64,000 nucleotides of DNA from Trema orientale (GCA_002914845.1 JXTC01000154.1:345304-409303); one strand, 5' to 3'; positions 33,112-46,137 are shown, counted from the stretch's first letter. Notes: generated from the sequence alone by a model not told the origin. Numbers and translations are program-made.

Positions 33112-36100
33112 GATTGATTGATTATTGGGTCTTTTGGGCTCGAGAGAAAACTTGGGTTTGCCTTAGATCGTGGGGTTTCTCTCTCTCTCTCTCTCTCTAC
33201 CTTTGCCTCACCAATCTGGACCCTGCAACTCTCTCTCTCTCCTCTCTCCAACTTTTCTGCTCTGTCTTACTCTAAATTTTTTATAAAAAAATGGAAAAAT
33301 GGCAAAGCTTATAGAAATGAGTGTGTTGAGACAACAGATTTGATTCTCTCTGCGCTTCTTTGATGGGCTAATTTGATTGGCTAACCATGGTGACATAGGT
33401 TTAGAGAGTGAGAGAGAGGGGTATTATTGGAATTTTAGTATTCAATTTGTGAATGGGCAATGATCATATGTGTGTGTTGGTTTCTCTCTCTCTTTCTATC
33501 TCTTTATCCTTGAGTTTGAGCTAGTTTTGGAATGTTCATGAATGAGTGGGAAAACTTTCAAAAATTATGGGCCTATTGGGGGGGCCATTGCTGTGGGACA
33601 TAATGTCATTATGGCATTTATTAATTATGGCTCAATTAATGAGTTTCTTGTGGTGCCTATAAATTCCCAAGTTTTTGTCAAATGGGAATTTCTTTTCATT
33701 TTTTGAATTTTAAGGATTTTTTAAATTAATTATTTATTATTATGGGTTTATGTGTGTGGGATTTGTTTCTATAATCTCCATCCTTGTCCGGATGGGGACA
33801 GTCCAAATTATAAGAAAGTTCCTCTCAGAACTTCCAAATTTAACATTCAAATCCTTGGTGTTGGTGCACCACTTCAAATTAAAAAAAAAAAAGAAAAAAT
33901 AAAGAAAATTCTTTGGTTTAACCAAAAAAAAAATATTATTAATCAATAATAGTTATTGTATGACTTTAATTTGATTTTCATTTTTTCAACGAAAGTTTTT
34001 ATGAATATAGTTTTAATGACTTATTTAGATTTTGATTTAATATAAGAAGGAATTAGTGACCAAACAATTAAAAGAAAAAAAGTGGGGCATTCCCTCTATG
34101 TTTATCTTTATTTGTTAACTGTTAAGCATATAATTAACTTACCAAAATTTCTCTGACACATTGATCTTTATATGGAATGAAAATCATACAATTACCAAGT
34201 TGTGCATTTTGCCCCTTTTCACAATTAATTTTTAGAATAGTACATTTGTAACAGGTTTAGAGGCACCCTTTTCAATTGTCCTCCTTTACCTCTGAAAAGA
34301 CGATTCAAAGCATTGCACTTGGGTAGTTCTACCTACCATTTGACGACGATCAACAATTGGGGTTAATTGATATATGGTTTTGCAAATTTTGAAATTTAAT
34401 TGTGCATAAAATACTCTTAATTTCTATACCAATTAATAATATTGTGAGAGCATTTATGATACTTAACAATTAGTAATTACATGTACATAATACCTAAACC
34501 CATAGTAGTTAAATCAAAGATTAATCAAAATTTATAATTAACTGTTGAGCATATAATTAACTTACCAAATTTTCTCTGACACATTGGTCTTTATATGGAA
34601 CGAGAATTATACAATTACCAAGTGCGTTTCTTTCTTCTTCTAGATGAGAAGATAAAAAGGCCACTTTGCCCTTTTCTACAATTGACTTTTTAAATGGTTA
34701 ACACTCATTGGAGGCTTAGTTGCCCATTTACCCTTTTCAATGGCCCTTCTTTACCCTTGAAAAAACAACTCATATGCATTGCACTTGGGGTCATTCTACC
34801 GACCGTTTGTGAGGACATTCAACAATTGGGGTTAATTGATATATGGTTTTGCAAATTTAAAATTTTATTGTGCATGAAAATGCCCTAACTATTATGCTAA
34901 ATATCCTACATTTTAAAGCAATGATATGAAGCATTTGTAATGCTTAACAATTAGCAATAACATATTCCTAACAGATATCATTAAGTATCTCAGTAATAAA
35001 GTTCAATTCCCAAAATCAAAAGGATTAATAATTTTACTCTTCCACTTGAAAAAAAAATTGAATATCATGTGATATTTAGGATGCAAAGTGTTTTTTTAAT
35101 GAAAGGTAAAGTAAATGAACCCGAATCCTCTATTCACTTTGTTTATTTTTGTTCTTTATCTTCTCAATTAAAAACGACATGTCAACTTAAAAATAAAATA
35201 TTTAACTTATTAAATAAGTTATTTTTTCATTATATAGTTGCTCTAATTAATGATGTCAAAATATTAGTGAGTGGATAGATAATAAGATATAAAAAACAGA
35301 CAAAAGATGCATAAAATATTTCAGTATATATGTAGTGACGAAAATGTAATACGTCAAAAGTTTTAGAAGAGTTCTTTCCCATAGAAGGGGAAAAAAAAAG
35401 GTTTTAGTACATGATATTAATGAATTTATATGTTGCACCCACCTAAACCGATACTAGTTAAATCAAAGATTAAATAAAAGTTCCAGTTTCACCGCTATAT
35501 TAATATATCTACTTTATAACACCTGGCGTTATAATATCCCTGCGTGACATTTGCCACAACAACCAGCTGAATTTTTTTTTTTTTTTTTTCTATGTGATTC
35601 TCGTGAGATGTTTTTATGACCACTAGATACAAGTGGTGGAAATTTCTCCAATTGTTTTTCTTTGCCATGTAATAGCAATCTTAGATTTAATTTATATGAG
35701 ATTATTGAGCACTAAATTTGTGCAGTACTATTAATAATAAGAGATTAATTAGAAATTGCATTTTTTCAGAGCTTTGAAAATTGGCTTCTTTCTCTAAATA
35801 ACTGATAATATTATGCATGTTAATTTGTTAAGCCAAAAGAAAACGTCTCTTGTTTTAAATCAAAGTAACTACACCTATCAATGTTAATTTATTTTTTGCG
35901 TACTATATGTAACGTTTCTAATAAATATAAAAGAAAGTGTCAAACATAAGTGTCAATTAAAAAATTGCGCAGTAAAAAGAAAAGAAAAACGTTATATTAA
36001 TTAGTACTAAGATTAATTAAATATTAATTTATTACCGGATACGACGGCAAATATGAAAAGTACTAAAAGTTCAGCTTTATAGATGCTTTGAAACTGTTAT

Positions 36101-36373
36101 TCTGATCGTCACAATTCACAAACAACGAGGCAAATTATGTCCAATTAATTGTCTATGCATGGAGGTGTAGTAAATGAATAATTCATTAATTAGTAAAGGC
36201 AAATAGTTATTTAATCAGAATAAAGATCGGATGTTTTTCCCCTTTTTAAAAAAAAAAAAAAAAAATAGATGTTCTGATGGGAATTTTACGCTTTCCTTTT
36301 ACGCTTTCTTTATTTACTTATTAATAATGGGTATGTCACATATGTCCTTAGTTGCAGAAGTCCCAAAGACCAT
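33112..36373. other. Gene-free AT-rich stretch
   Basis: The first few hundred bases are the promoter and leader of the minus-strand gene at 31540-33111. Beyond that only a roughly 423-bp tandem duplication (34117-34975) and poly-A/T runs are visible. Confidence 0.6.
34117..34975. repeat. About 423-bp tandem duplication
   Basis: Copy 1 (34117-34539) and copy 2 (34540-34975) both begin AACTGTTRAGCATATAATT and share CAACAATTGGGGTTAATTGA. They differ by many substitutions and small indels. A third scrap (ACCTAAACC...AGTTAAATCAAAG type) appears near 35443-35475. Confidence 0.8.
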
Positions 36374-36733
36374 GGGGCCGTTTGGTTCGCCCATTCCATT
36401 TCATTGGAATGGAAAATCCATTTGAATGGGTGTTTGTTTCAACAACTCTAAATTTTTCATTCAAATGGTCTTTTGGAATGAGTGTTTGTTTCAACAATTT
36501 AGTTTTTCCATTCAAATGGTTCATCAGTCACATCAACTATTTAAATAGATTTTTGTGTCTTGGATGAGAATGGATGGGAAAAGGTGTTTTTGAATGGTCC
36601 ATTCCAATACTCCCATTCTAATTATAACCTATTCCACTATTTTTTCCATTCAAATGTCTTCCATTCCAATTATAACCTATTCCACAATTTCCATTCAAAT
36701 ACACACATTCAAATAGGCGAAACAAACGGGGCC
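36374..36733. mobile_element. Short inverted-repeat transposon (MITE), 360 bp
   Basis: Ends are inverted: GGGGCCGTTTGGTTCGCC on the left and the complement of GGCCCCGTTTGTTTCGCC on the right. The interior is made of CATTCCATTTGAATGG-like palindromes. No coding capacity. The TIR resembles PIF/Harbinger-type MITEs, but no clean target duplication was found. Confidence 0.7.
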
Positions 36734-36734
36734 T

Positions 36735-36985
36735 AATATATATATGGAAACTAGTTCAGTAAGTATTTTTTTTATTTATCTATAAATATTATTTTGGTCA
36801 ATTAAAATTAATCACGTATATTTTTCATAATAAAAGAATGAGAGAGAAATATATTAAATAATAGATATTTATTTTTTTTAATTATTTTTTCAACCACTCA
36901 AATTATGATAACTGTTAGATCAATGATCCAATGGCTAAAAGAAATATCTATGGATAGGTTAAAAAAATACTTACCAAATTGGCAA

Positions 36986-37030
<45 letters not shown>
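36735..37030. mobile_element. (TA)n-bounded short element
   Basis: Begins beside ATATATATGG and ends GGTTGCCAATTTGGTAAG (minus strand) against a 40-bp (TA)n run at 36991-37029. Its right part is an inverted copy of the left part of the element at 45010-45255 (ATTGGATCATTG / GTTGGATCATCAACTA region). Confidence 0.55.
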
Positions 37031-37031
<1 letters not shown>

Positions 37032-38092
37032 AATATAAATGGGCACCTTAAGAGAATATTATTAATCGAAGCAAAAAGTATCTAAATGCATAAGGATTAC
37101 CGTTTCAAATTCCTCAAAGAAAGAAGACGAAAAATGAATCACAAACACAGCTAAGAACAAATATATAAGTTATCCTGATTCTTTAAGAGAAACAGATAAT
37201 AAGGACCATAAGCAATCTATTGTCTTCAACACATGTTATTAAACAGATTGCTCGTGGAGAAGAAAATAAAATAAAAACTGGTTATTAAACAGATCTAGAT
37301 CTCAAAAGAAATATCAAATATCAAGACCAGGCTAAAATCCACACAAAAGGTACTACTACAAGCTAGATCTAGATCTGTAATTATTAAAGCTGTAAAAGAA
37401 AAAATAAGCAAGGAGGAGGAGGGAGAAAAGAATGAGAAGAATAGACTGGAGTAGGAAAAGGAAAAAATTCCTCCTCGACCTCCAAGAAGGGTGGAGCTAG
37501 CTTTTTTATTGGAGGAGAAGCAAGTAGAGAGAGAGAAAAAAAGGTTACGTTCTTTTTTTTCTTTTCAAAGAAAACTATGACGATATGATTATAATAATTA
37601 TTGCATAATTTATTGAAGAAAGAAAAAATTTGCATGTTATCAAAATATAGTAATGGATAATAGATTTAAACTAGTTTATTTTCTTGTAACGTTTGACATA
37701 ATAAGATCAAGTGAACATTTTCTTTTAAGAAAATTACGTGAACATTTTTCATGCATAAAAAAAAAAATTTGATTCATATGAAAGATATTGAGGAAATTAG
37801 GTATTCTATATTTTGTCTTTTTATATTGAGGCCTATGGATAAATTGGAATCTCTTCAAACTTTGAAAAATTAAAATGTAATCAATGGAGTTTTCCACCAA
37901 AGTCACTTGATTCATGCACCACTAGATTTATGATTTTCTTTAGATTTATGATTTTTTTTCTTTTTAAAAAAAAAGGTTTGTTAATATGTAAAATATTGAG
38001 GAAATTAAGTCTTTTATGTAATGTCTTTGTATTGGGAATTGATAAATCAATACTCTTTTTTTTTCAACTACTGAAAAATTAACATGTGATAA
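37031..38092. other. AT-rich intergenic DNA
   Basis: Nothing recognised except short repeats such as the doubled TAGATTTATGATTTT near 37924-37955. Confidence 0.5.
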
Positions 38093-38533
38093 TAGATGGC
38101 AATAGGGCCAGGTTCAGGTACTATCTAGAGGTAGAAAAATGGACGGGTTGAGCTGCCCTAAAGCAGGCAAAGAGAGATTAACGGGCCAGGCCCAAACGAG
38201 CCCCAAACATTTATGAAAAAAATAATAATTAATTAATTAATATCAAGAAAATCAATGTTAAATAAATTGATAAAACTAAGTAAATAAATTAAGCTGATAA
38301 AAAATAGGTTTAAAAAATCTTAGAAAATTAATTAGAGATACATTTAAAAATCTAAATTTATATACATATATATAAAATAAAATAAAATAAAATAAATAAA
38401 AAGAGCGGACTGGGTCGGGCCGGCAGGCCAAGAAACATAGGCCCAGCCGAGCCGTACTCTCAAGGCGGAGCTAGGCTCCAGCCCAAGTATTTATGAGCCA
38501 GGTTGTTTGGCCCTGCCTGTTTTGTCACCTTTA
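38093..38533. mobile_element. Candidate hAT-type non-autonomous element, about 440 bp
   Basis: The left end TAGATGGCAATAGGGCCAGG and the complement of the right end, TAAAGGTGACAAAACAGGCA, match each other and resemble the common plant hAT terminal wording (TAGGGGTGGCAAtnCGGGC). Interior GC-rich segments with GGGCCGGCAGGCC surround AT-rich DNA. No exact 8-bp target duplication is visible. Confidence 0.5.
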
Positions 38534-38748
38534 GTATTATCCTATCACTTGCTCTACAAAAAAAAAAAACTCTACTTGTTCCTGCCTCCTTTTCATATTT
38601 GATTTGACAGATTGATTTCAGGTGTTTCCATCATATAGTTTGGATACTCGTACCTCTGTGAAAAAAGATTGAGGGGTATTCTAATATATTATCACAAGCT
38701 AAAATTAATTTTTCTTGTTTACAAACATTTTCTTAATTTTTAGAAAAT

Positions 38749-38920
38749 GGGGATGGCTACGGTAGGGGCGTCCCTACATAGGGTCATGCCTTAATTATCG
38801 TTGGATGGGAATCTGTGAGGAATAACGGGAATCTGTGGAGAATCTATTTATATACAGATTCCCATCCAACGGTGAATAGACAAGGCTCTACGTAGGGGCG
38901 CCCCTACTGTAGACGCGTCC
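38749..38920. mobile_element. 172-bp fold-back MITE, copy 1 (MULE-like)
   Basis: Flanked by the exact 9-bp duplication TTAGAAAAT (38740-38748, 38921-38929). The ends are inverted (CTACGGTAGGGGCGTCCCTA left; TAGGGGCGCCCCTACTGTAG right) and the interior arms GTTGGATGGGAATCTGT / ACAGATTCCCATCCAAC pair, so nearly the whole element folds back. A 9-bp duplication is typical of Mutator-like transposons. Confidence 0.92.
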
Positions 38921-39092
38921 TTAGAAAATTAGGCCGAAGTCCATATTAGAAATTTATCAATCACCCGACTTGTGAGCAGGGACAAAGGGAATTTGACCAT
39001 ATAAGGGGCTCAAAACCCTCTCATACTTTTTTTTTCCCTTCAAAAAACTCTCAAAATTTATATGTATTTATAATTTGTTGACTTAAATTATA

Positions 39093-39264
39093 GGGCGCAT
39101 CTACAGTATGGGCGCCCCTACGTAGGGCCCTGTCTATATACCGTTTGATAGGAATCTGTGCATAAACAGATTCCCCACAGATTCCCGTTATTCTCCACAA
39201 ATTCCCATCAAACGGTATATAAAGAGTGGCTCTACGTAAGGGCGCCCCTACCGTAGCCCTCCCC
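39093..39264. mobile_element. 172-bp fold-back MITE, copy 2 (inverted, diverged)
   Basis: Same length and end structure as copies 1 and 3 but in the opposite orientation and more diverged inside (CCGTTTGATAGGAATCTGTG). Flanked by the exact 9-bp duplication TAAATTATA (39084-39092, 39265-39273). Confidence 0.92.
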
Positions 39265-39519
39265 TAAATTATATACATAGCGTCCACTAAAAAATATGTG
39301 AAATATTAGGAAAATTCTTACAAAATAGACAAAATATAATTTTAGTCCCCACCTATAAGAGTCATAGCTCTCTCCCTGCTTGTGACTTTTGCATAATTCC
39401 GACTATCATATCCGAGACAAGATGGATGATTACGTGGGTAGGTAATTATGGTGGGTGACTTGATATTATTTATTTATTTTTGGCTGGCGACTTGATAACT
39501 TGAATGATGATATGTTAAT

Positions 39520-39691
39520 GGGGAAGACTACGGTAGGGGCGTCCCTACGTAGGGTCATGTCTTAATTATCGTTGGATGGGAATCTGTGGAGAATAACGGG
39601 AATCTGTGGAGAATCTATTCATATACAGATTCCCATCCAACGGTGAATAAACAGGATCCTACGTAGGGGCGCCCCTACTGTAGACGTGCCC
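39520..39691. mobile_element. 172-bp fold-back MITE, copy 3
   Basis: Nearly identical to copy 1. Flanked by TATGTTAAT (39511-39519) and TATGTTAAA (39692-39700), a 9-bp duplication with one mismatch. Confidence 0.92.
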
Positions 39692-39700
39692 TATGTTAAA

Positions 39701-41096
39701 TATTATTCAACTTAAACAGTTGTCTAAATTATCAATCTCTTATTTAAAAACGTAGTAGTTGTCCCTCAATTGCTAATTATAAAGCACTTGGCGTTTAACA
39801 TTTTGATGGTTTTCTTTACATATAAATAATATAATGACCTTTGAATCACTAGCTTTTTATTTAGCTGTTTTCTCATATAATTTTATTATTCTTCTTTTAC
39901 GTATAAGGGATTCAACTATTTTGGTTTAACACTTTTCTTTTTTTTTTTACTGATCAATATATTTACATGGCATATCTGTTCATATACCGATTTTCTGGCA
40001 TCAATTTGGTCGATATATATCTAATTCGAAAATGGTATATTTGTTGGTGGATTCTGATCACAAATATTTAGTGAAAAAAATTTGGTTCACAAACATGTCC
40101 ATCTTAGTTATTAGCGTAATCGTTACACCTATTTTGTTCTTAATAAGCTTATGTCGGCATTATTAAATGATTTTAGTTGCATATGTTGAAATTAAGCTCC
40201 ACTGGAATCTACTGATTGTGATGCTGACTTTGTTGCCAAAATGATTTGTTCCAAAATGGATTAGAAGAGGAAGCAAATGAGCCTTCCTTTATCGAAACTG
40301 TCTGAATATTGACTAGCATGCTTGCTGAGTTGCTTTCGTGCTATTAATTAAAATGTAAAAAGGAATAATTTTCTCATTTTATAAAATTGTTGAAGAATCA
40401 ACCGAAAATACTTTTTAAGCCCTATCTAGTAAATGAGACTAGAATCGGGATAATGATTATTTATTCTAATCTTATGTTTGAAATCAATTTAAGATTAGGA
40501 TAAATAATCCACACCTTAAAATTAGTCTCATTTGTATGGAATAACTAATCCCATAGTTATAAACTATGGGATTATTAATATCACTACATTATTAATGGGA
40601 ACCATATTAATTACACAGTTCAATACTAATAGATCCCATATTTTAATTAGTTTTTTGGTTTTTTAAGATTTAAAACTAAATTATATTATATCCAAGTTAT
40701 AAGAGTATTATCTGTTCTAATATAATTTGATACAATATTCTATTTTCGTCTTATGTCACTATTTAATATGTGGATTGTATTTTAATTTGTTTTATTATCA
40801 AAATGCATGTGAGATATTTTAGTATATTTCATGTGTAGGGTGTAAAGAAGAAAAAAACATTTCGAAAAAACATTATTAAAATCTGTAATGCACACAGAGA
40901 TTAGTGTCAATTGAGACCCGACAACAAAAAAAGAAGATTGCAGAGCTACGTGACTTTGGGGTCATTTTATGGAAGATTTTGTAACTTATAACAAATTTAT
41001 TGATGATATGTTAAAGTTTTTTCAACCTGAAAAAAAAAAAAAAAGTCTAAACTATCACGACGAATTACCAAAAAAAAAAAAAATGTCTAAACTATC
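39701..41096. other. AT-rich intergenic DNA
   Basis: No gene. The segment 40420-40640 has several inverted pieces (AATCTTA...TAAGATTAGG; ATGAGACTA...TAGTCTCAT) and may be another decayed short transposon without definable ends. Confidence 0.45.
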
Positions 41097-41480
41097 ATAG
41101 ACGGAGCCAATATAGGTTCTGCCCCCTCATTTTTTTTTTTTGAAATTATATTTTTATCCTCAATTTTATTTTAAAATTTTAGTTTTATTCTCTATCCTTT
41201 GAATTTTTATAATTATAGTTTTTGCCCTTGTTTTATTAAAAAAAAAAATCAATAATGCCCTTAATGAGACCCACTATTTTTTATTTTAAATTTCTAAAAT
41301 TTACTTATATTATTTTGAAATATTATATTTTGTCTTCACTTTGGATAATTTTTCTTTTAACTTACTTTAAATACTCTTTTTAATTCTACATTGGTGTAAG
41401 TTAACTAATGTATTTCAAACTTAGCTAAAAAAATTTTAGTGTATGCCCTTCTTAAGAAAATTTTCTAGCTCTGTTACTAT
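41097..41480. mobile_element. Degraded transposon scrap
   Basis: Left wording TAGACGGAGCCAATATAGG and right wording AAATTTTCTAGCTCTGTTAC are rough inverted matches and resemble a common plant repeat beginning GGCGGAGCCAG. No coding content. Confidence 0.4.
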
Positions 41481-41863
41481 AAACTATCATTCTCTCTCAT
41501 TTCAAAATAGGATAACATTACATATCCTAACTTTGGTACTAAGTTTTTTGTACCAACTAATGTGGCATGTAAATTGTCACCATCTAATTGGAGTGTTAAA
41601 ACTTACCACAAAATAGATTAAATATTATCACCAATTGAGTGGTGACAAATCACATGCCACATGTGTTAGTATTACAAATTTAGTACAAAAGTTAGTACCT
41701 CAAGTATTATCCTTCAAAATATATTGTACTTCACATGCCGACCTCAAAAAGAAAGTATATATGTTTATATATTACTTGCCTCAATTGCTAATTATATCGC
41801 AGTTGAGATTTGAATGAAATTTTGATAGTTTTCTTTTCACATAGAAACATTACTTATATTACG

Positions 41864-42387
41864 GGCCAGTTTGGAATAGCTGTGGATTATTGAAAAATTT
41901 CTTTTAACTGTGCTGAAAGAAAAAAAAAACTGTAGTGTAAAGCAACTGAGTGTTTGGTAAATTATAGTTTTAAACTGCTATTACTTGAAAAAGCTATCGT
42001 ATGGTGTTTGGTAACTTGTGTGGTTGAATTGCTATGAAAAGATAAAATGACCAAAATTACATTATTTTATATTTAAACTTACTTTGCAAAGTGTTTTATC
42101 AAAAAAAATTGTTGTTAGTATTTTTTCTTTTGGCATATATTAAACATATTAATATTTACAAATAAACAAGGGTATTTTCGCTATTTTAATTTATTCATTA
42201 AATTGTAGTTTGGATTCCCGTACAATCCGAAATCTAAAGTTGGCTTCAACCTGCTTTGGATTTCTGTTGTAGTTTTCGACAAAATTATTAAAAAATTTAC
42301 ATTTATTTATTTACCAAATGCATTTGGAACGAAATTTTTTTGAAATAATGCTTTCAGCTTATCAATAAGCTCTCCCAAACGGCGCCA
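41864..42387. mobile_element. Candidate inverted-repeat element, about 520 bp
   Basis: The left end GGGCCAGTTTGGAATAGCTG and the complement of the right end, GGCGCCGTTTGGGAGAGCTT, correspond with a few mismatches. The interior is non-coding. No convincing target duplication. Confidence 0.5.
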
Positions 42388-43093
42388 TATATGTATATAT
42401 GATATTTGAATCACACGTTTTCATTTTAAATGGATATTACATTTATTAATACAATACCCTTTTTTTCCCCAAAATGAAACATTGATATAATGTAACATGT
42501 AAGACAAATGCCTGCATTTTGTGTGGACCCAGTCCGGACTATCCCGACGCTGGGCTTGTCTTTTTAGATTTGCCTATGGTTCAAGCCTTCAAGGGCCATA
42601 GGAAATATGAATTTATGGGATCAGTTGAAACTTTCTTCCTGTTCTTTTTTTCCTAGAAAACGTCACGAGTGTTGTAATGTTTTATATCACATTATTTTTT
42701 ATTTTCTAGCTTCAAAAGTGAGAAAAGTAATGGTCATTTTGTTAAACTTTATATTGAGTGAAATTTTCAAAAGCATTAGAAGATCTAGCCTTTTTTTTTT
42801 AAAAAAAATTTTAGAAACAAATATAAAATTTGTGTTAATCGAACCCCATTTTATAGTCCTATACATGATAGGATCAATTTTTTTTTTTCCTTCTTCTGAA
42901 TTTACACCAAATAGTACAACTAATACTCATTTGGTGATTTGGAAAAACAAAGCCCTTTTTTAATAATTTATCAAAAAGAAACTTAATGATCATCTCATCT
43001 ACATTGTCCATTTGAATTTTCATGTTTATGGTGGTTTTCTAGTATTGTTTCCTTTGCAATTTTATGTTTAAGTTGGACCATTCTCTAAAGTGA

Positions 43094-43600
43094 TAATTAC
43101 ATTTTTATACCTTATATTTTGACTATTTGTTCAATTTATATCTTGAGTTTTAGTTATTATCAATATTAATCTTTAAATTTGAAATTTGTAGCAATTTTAT
43201 ACATTCTTTGAGTCAAACACTAATTTTGACCATTGAATTTACCAAAATACCCATTTAAAATTTAAAGATATATGTTTTAATACTTAATTTAAATTTAAGA
43301 ATAATTAAAATAATTAGCTAAAAGAGGGAATATTTAAAAAATGGAAAAATCTATAAAAATTAAATATTATTTATAAAATTGTTTATCAATTATTTATGTG
43401 TTTTAAATGTGATTTCTTTTAAAAACTATATATTTACATTTTGAGGGTATTTTGATAAACATAATGGTTAAAACTAGTGTTTGACCCAAAGGGGATCTAA
43501 TGTTACAAATTCTAAATCTGAAAGTTAATGTTGATAATAACCAAAACGCAAAATATAAACTGAACAAACAGTAAAAACGTAAGGTATAAACATGTAATTA
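43094..43600. mobile_element. Long inverted-repeat element, about 507 bp
   Basis: The arms 43094-43260 and about 43440-43600 are inverted copies over some 160 bp (for example ACCAAAATACCC left against GGGTATTTTGAT right, and AGTCAAACACTAATTTTGAC against GGTTAAAACTAGTGTTTGAC). ACCATTCT occurs just outside both ends but not flush with the arms, so the target duplication is uncertain. Confidence 0.7.
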
Positions 43601-44244
43601 ACCATTCTTTGAAAAATTATAGCTTAGTCGAACAGATCAACCGATTGATCATTCTTTTTTTGATTGGTCAGTTTTTGATTTGAATCGAAAAACCCCAAAA
43701 CTAAGTAAATTGATTAGGAAAGTCTCAAAATTTGATCAAAACAATCAACGATCACCTATACTCAAACAACTAATGTGAGTCACTCATCTAACTATGACAC
43801 TGTAAAATAAATAAAAAAAATTATAAAATCCTAAATGCTTAATTAATTGTCAAAATAACCACATAGAAGTTATTTTCTCTTTTACATTTGTGAAATTTAG
43901 ACTCAATATCCATTTTTTACATTATATTTCATCAATTTTAGGCTTAATACCCATTCCATTAATCTCCACTTTTCATTTTAATAGTTTCATACTTATTTTA
44001 GGTATACATTTTATGTGTAAAATATGTATGGTATAGATTTACAACATAAATATATACCTATGGTATTACAAAATATATATCTATTTTTCAATATACATTT
44101 CATGTACTTCGGTACTTGGCGTATACATTTCTCCAAAAAAAAAGAAAAGTGTATGAATCTATTAAAAATAAAAAATGGCTATTTATGTAATATGCTTAAA
44201 AAATGAGTATTTCTCTACTTTTTCCTTTTAATACCCACCAATAA

Positions 44245-44615
44245 TCTTTCATAGACTTAGTAACTAATTGATTATCGTTCTTAGATTTAGTAACCAGTTG
44301 ATTATCCTCCTTACTAGTTAACTATCTTCCTTAGACTTGGTAACCAATTGATTATTTTTTGTCAGTTGATTATCTTCTTTACACTTAGTAACTAGTTGAT
44401 TATCTTAATTACACTACAATTGAATTTTTTTTCTTGAACTTAGTAACTAGTTGATTATCTTTATCAAATTGGAAGTATTCACAATAATCAAAGAAGATAA
44501 TAAACTAGTTATTGGAACAAGAATCTTAGGATTAGTATTAGTTGATTATCTTGCTTAGAGTTGGTGAATGGAATTATGTTTCCCCTATTAGACTTAGTAA
44601 CTAGTTGATTATCTT
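44245..44615. repeat. Minisatellite with TTAGTAACTAGTTGATTATC units
   Basis: About eight imperfect units of some 30-45 bp share the core TTAGTAACTAGTTGATTATC. One unit near 44480-44515 is inverted (GATAATAAACTAGTTATTGG). Confidence 0.8.
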
Positions 44616-44759
44616 TATGTACTGGTTCTTTTTTGTTAAAAGAAAATTAAAACTAATTTATTATTTTCTGAACAGTCGTCAGAGACCATGCTTAGTCTTT
44701 GCACCAAGGTTTGAGAAGGGCTATGTTTTTCGTTCTCAGATTTCTCCACACCTCTCGTT

Positions 44760-45275
44760 TATATATATATATATATATATATATGGAGGACTTCTCAATG
44801 GTTACAATTTTTTTGTGACTATGGATGGGTACTTAAAAAAGTAGTGATGGCATTAAATTTTTTTGGCCAGCATTAAATGTTTTGGGCCAACCACCAAACT
44901 AATCACCACCGTAAGATATAGATCTAACGGCTTAAACCATTGTAACCATCCATGGGTAAATATTATTGTAACCATTTAAACCAAACCCATATATATATAT
45001 ATATATATAGAGGTTGCCAATCCAGTAGGTATTTTCTTTTTACCTATGTGTAGGTATTTTTTTTTTTAGCCGTTGGATCATCAACTAATGGTAATCCAAT
45101 GGCTATTATGAGGTGCATAAAAAGACGTGCATTATTAATACTTTTTCTCTCTCTTACTTTTTAATATAAAAATATGTGGATGATAAATTTTCATTGGCCA
45201 AATTGATACCTATATATAGGTTTAAAAAAAAAAAAAATCTAATGGATTGGTGCCCATATATATATATATTTTCTT
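44760..45275. mobile_element. Two adjacent (TA)n-bounded short elements
   Basis: Three (TA)n tracts (44762-44784, 44990-45008, 45257-45269) enclose two segments. Segment 1 has inverted ends around ATGGTTACAA; segment 2 has ends GGTTGCCAATCCAGTAGG and the complement GGCACCAATCCATTAG. This matches the habit of Micron-type MITEs that insert into TA microsatellites. Confidence 0.6.
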
Positions 45276-46135
45276 TTTAGTATTATAGTTTAGTTGTAGT
45301 TTCCACAAAATTTTAGGGTCATGTTCAAACATTTAGCATTATATACTGCTAGATTGGTAAAGTTTTTAATTGGCTGTTATATATGAAAGTCAAACTCTTG
45401 AATTACTATATTTGTAAGAAACCCATTTAAATCTAGAGCCATGAATTAAAGTTTTTGAGCCTTTTACAAATGAGTGAAGCAAATTACTAAGTGTGACACA
45501 TCTGACAAATCTAAATTATCTATTAAGGTGGAAGGAAAAGACATGGGTAGGACTAATTCAAAGCCCAAATGACTTTTTCACGATTTCTTTTATATGCCAT
45601 TTTTAAGAGTATCAAACACTTTTTGATCATTACTTATGACATTTTTAGGAGCTTTTAATGGTAAAAACCTATAGACTACAAGTCAAAAAAATTTTGACGC
45701 ACTAAAAATGCCATTTAAAAAAGGGGTTTATAGCATGACCTATTTTTGGGCCCATATTAGATAAATGTTAATTTTTCAAATATTGTAGCAATATAATCGA
45801 TGTGTCAGTGGATATATCAAATATAAAATATGATATATCACGTATAAAAATTAATATACTCTGTATATAAACTAAAACTAGTATATACCAAATCCATATA
45901 CTCGTTCATTTAGCTATGAAAAGAGGAAAATGGACATTTTTTAAAACGAAGAAGTTGCACCAACCAGAAAGGCCCATAGCCGAAGTTTATTAAGGCCCTT
46001 TTACACACTCTCCTCAGTACCAGACAAACAGTTGCGACTTGCCGTGGTCATTGGTCGGAAAAACGAAGCTGTAAACAGCAAATAGTGATCCCCTGCTGCT
46101 GAGCTCCGCTTTCTCTTTCAGATCCCAAAGCCTTC
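45276..46135. other. Spacer and promoter region of the SH3P3-like gene
   Basis: AT-rich, no open frame of note. Base composition rises toward 46000, consistent with the transcription start lying shortly upstream of 46136. Confidence 0.5.
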
Positions 46136-46137
46136 TT

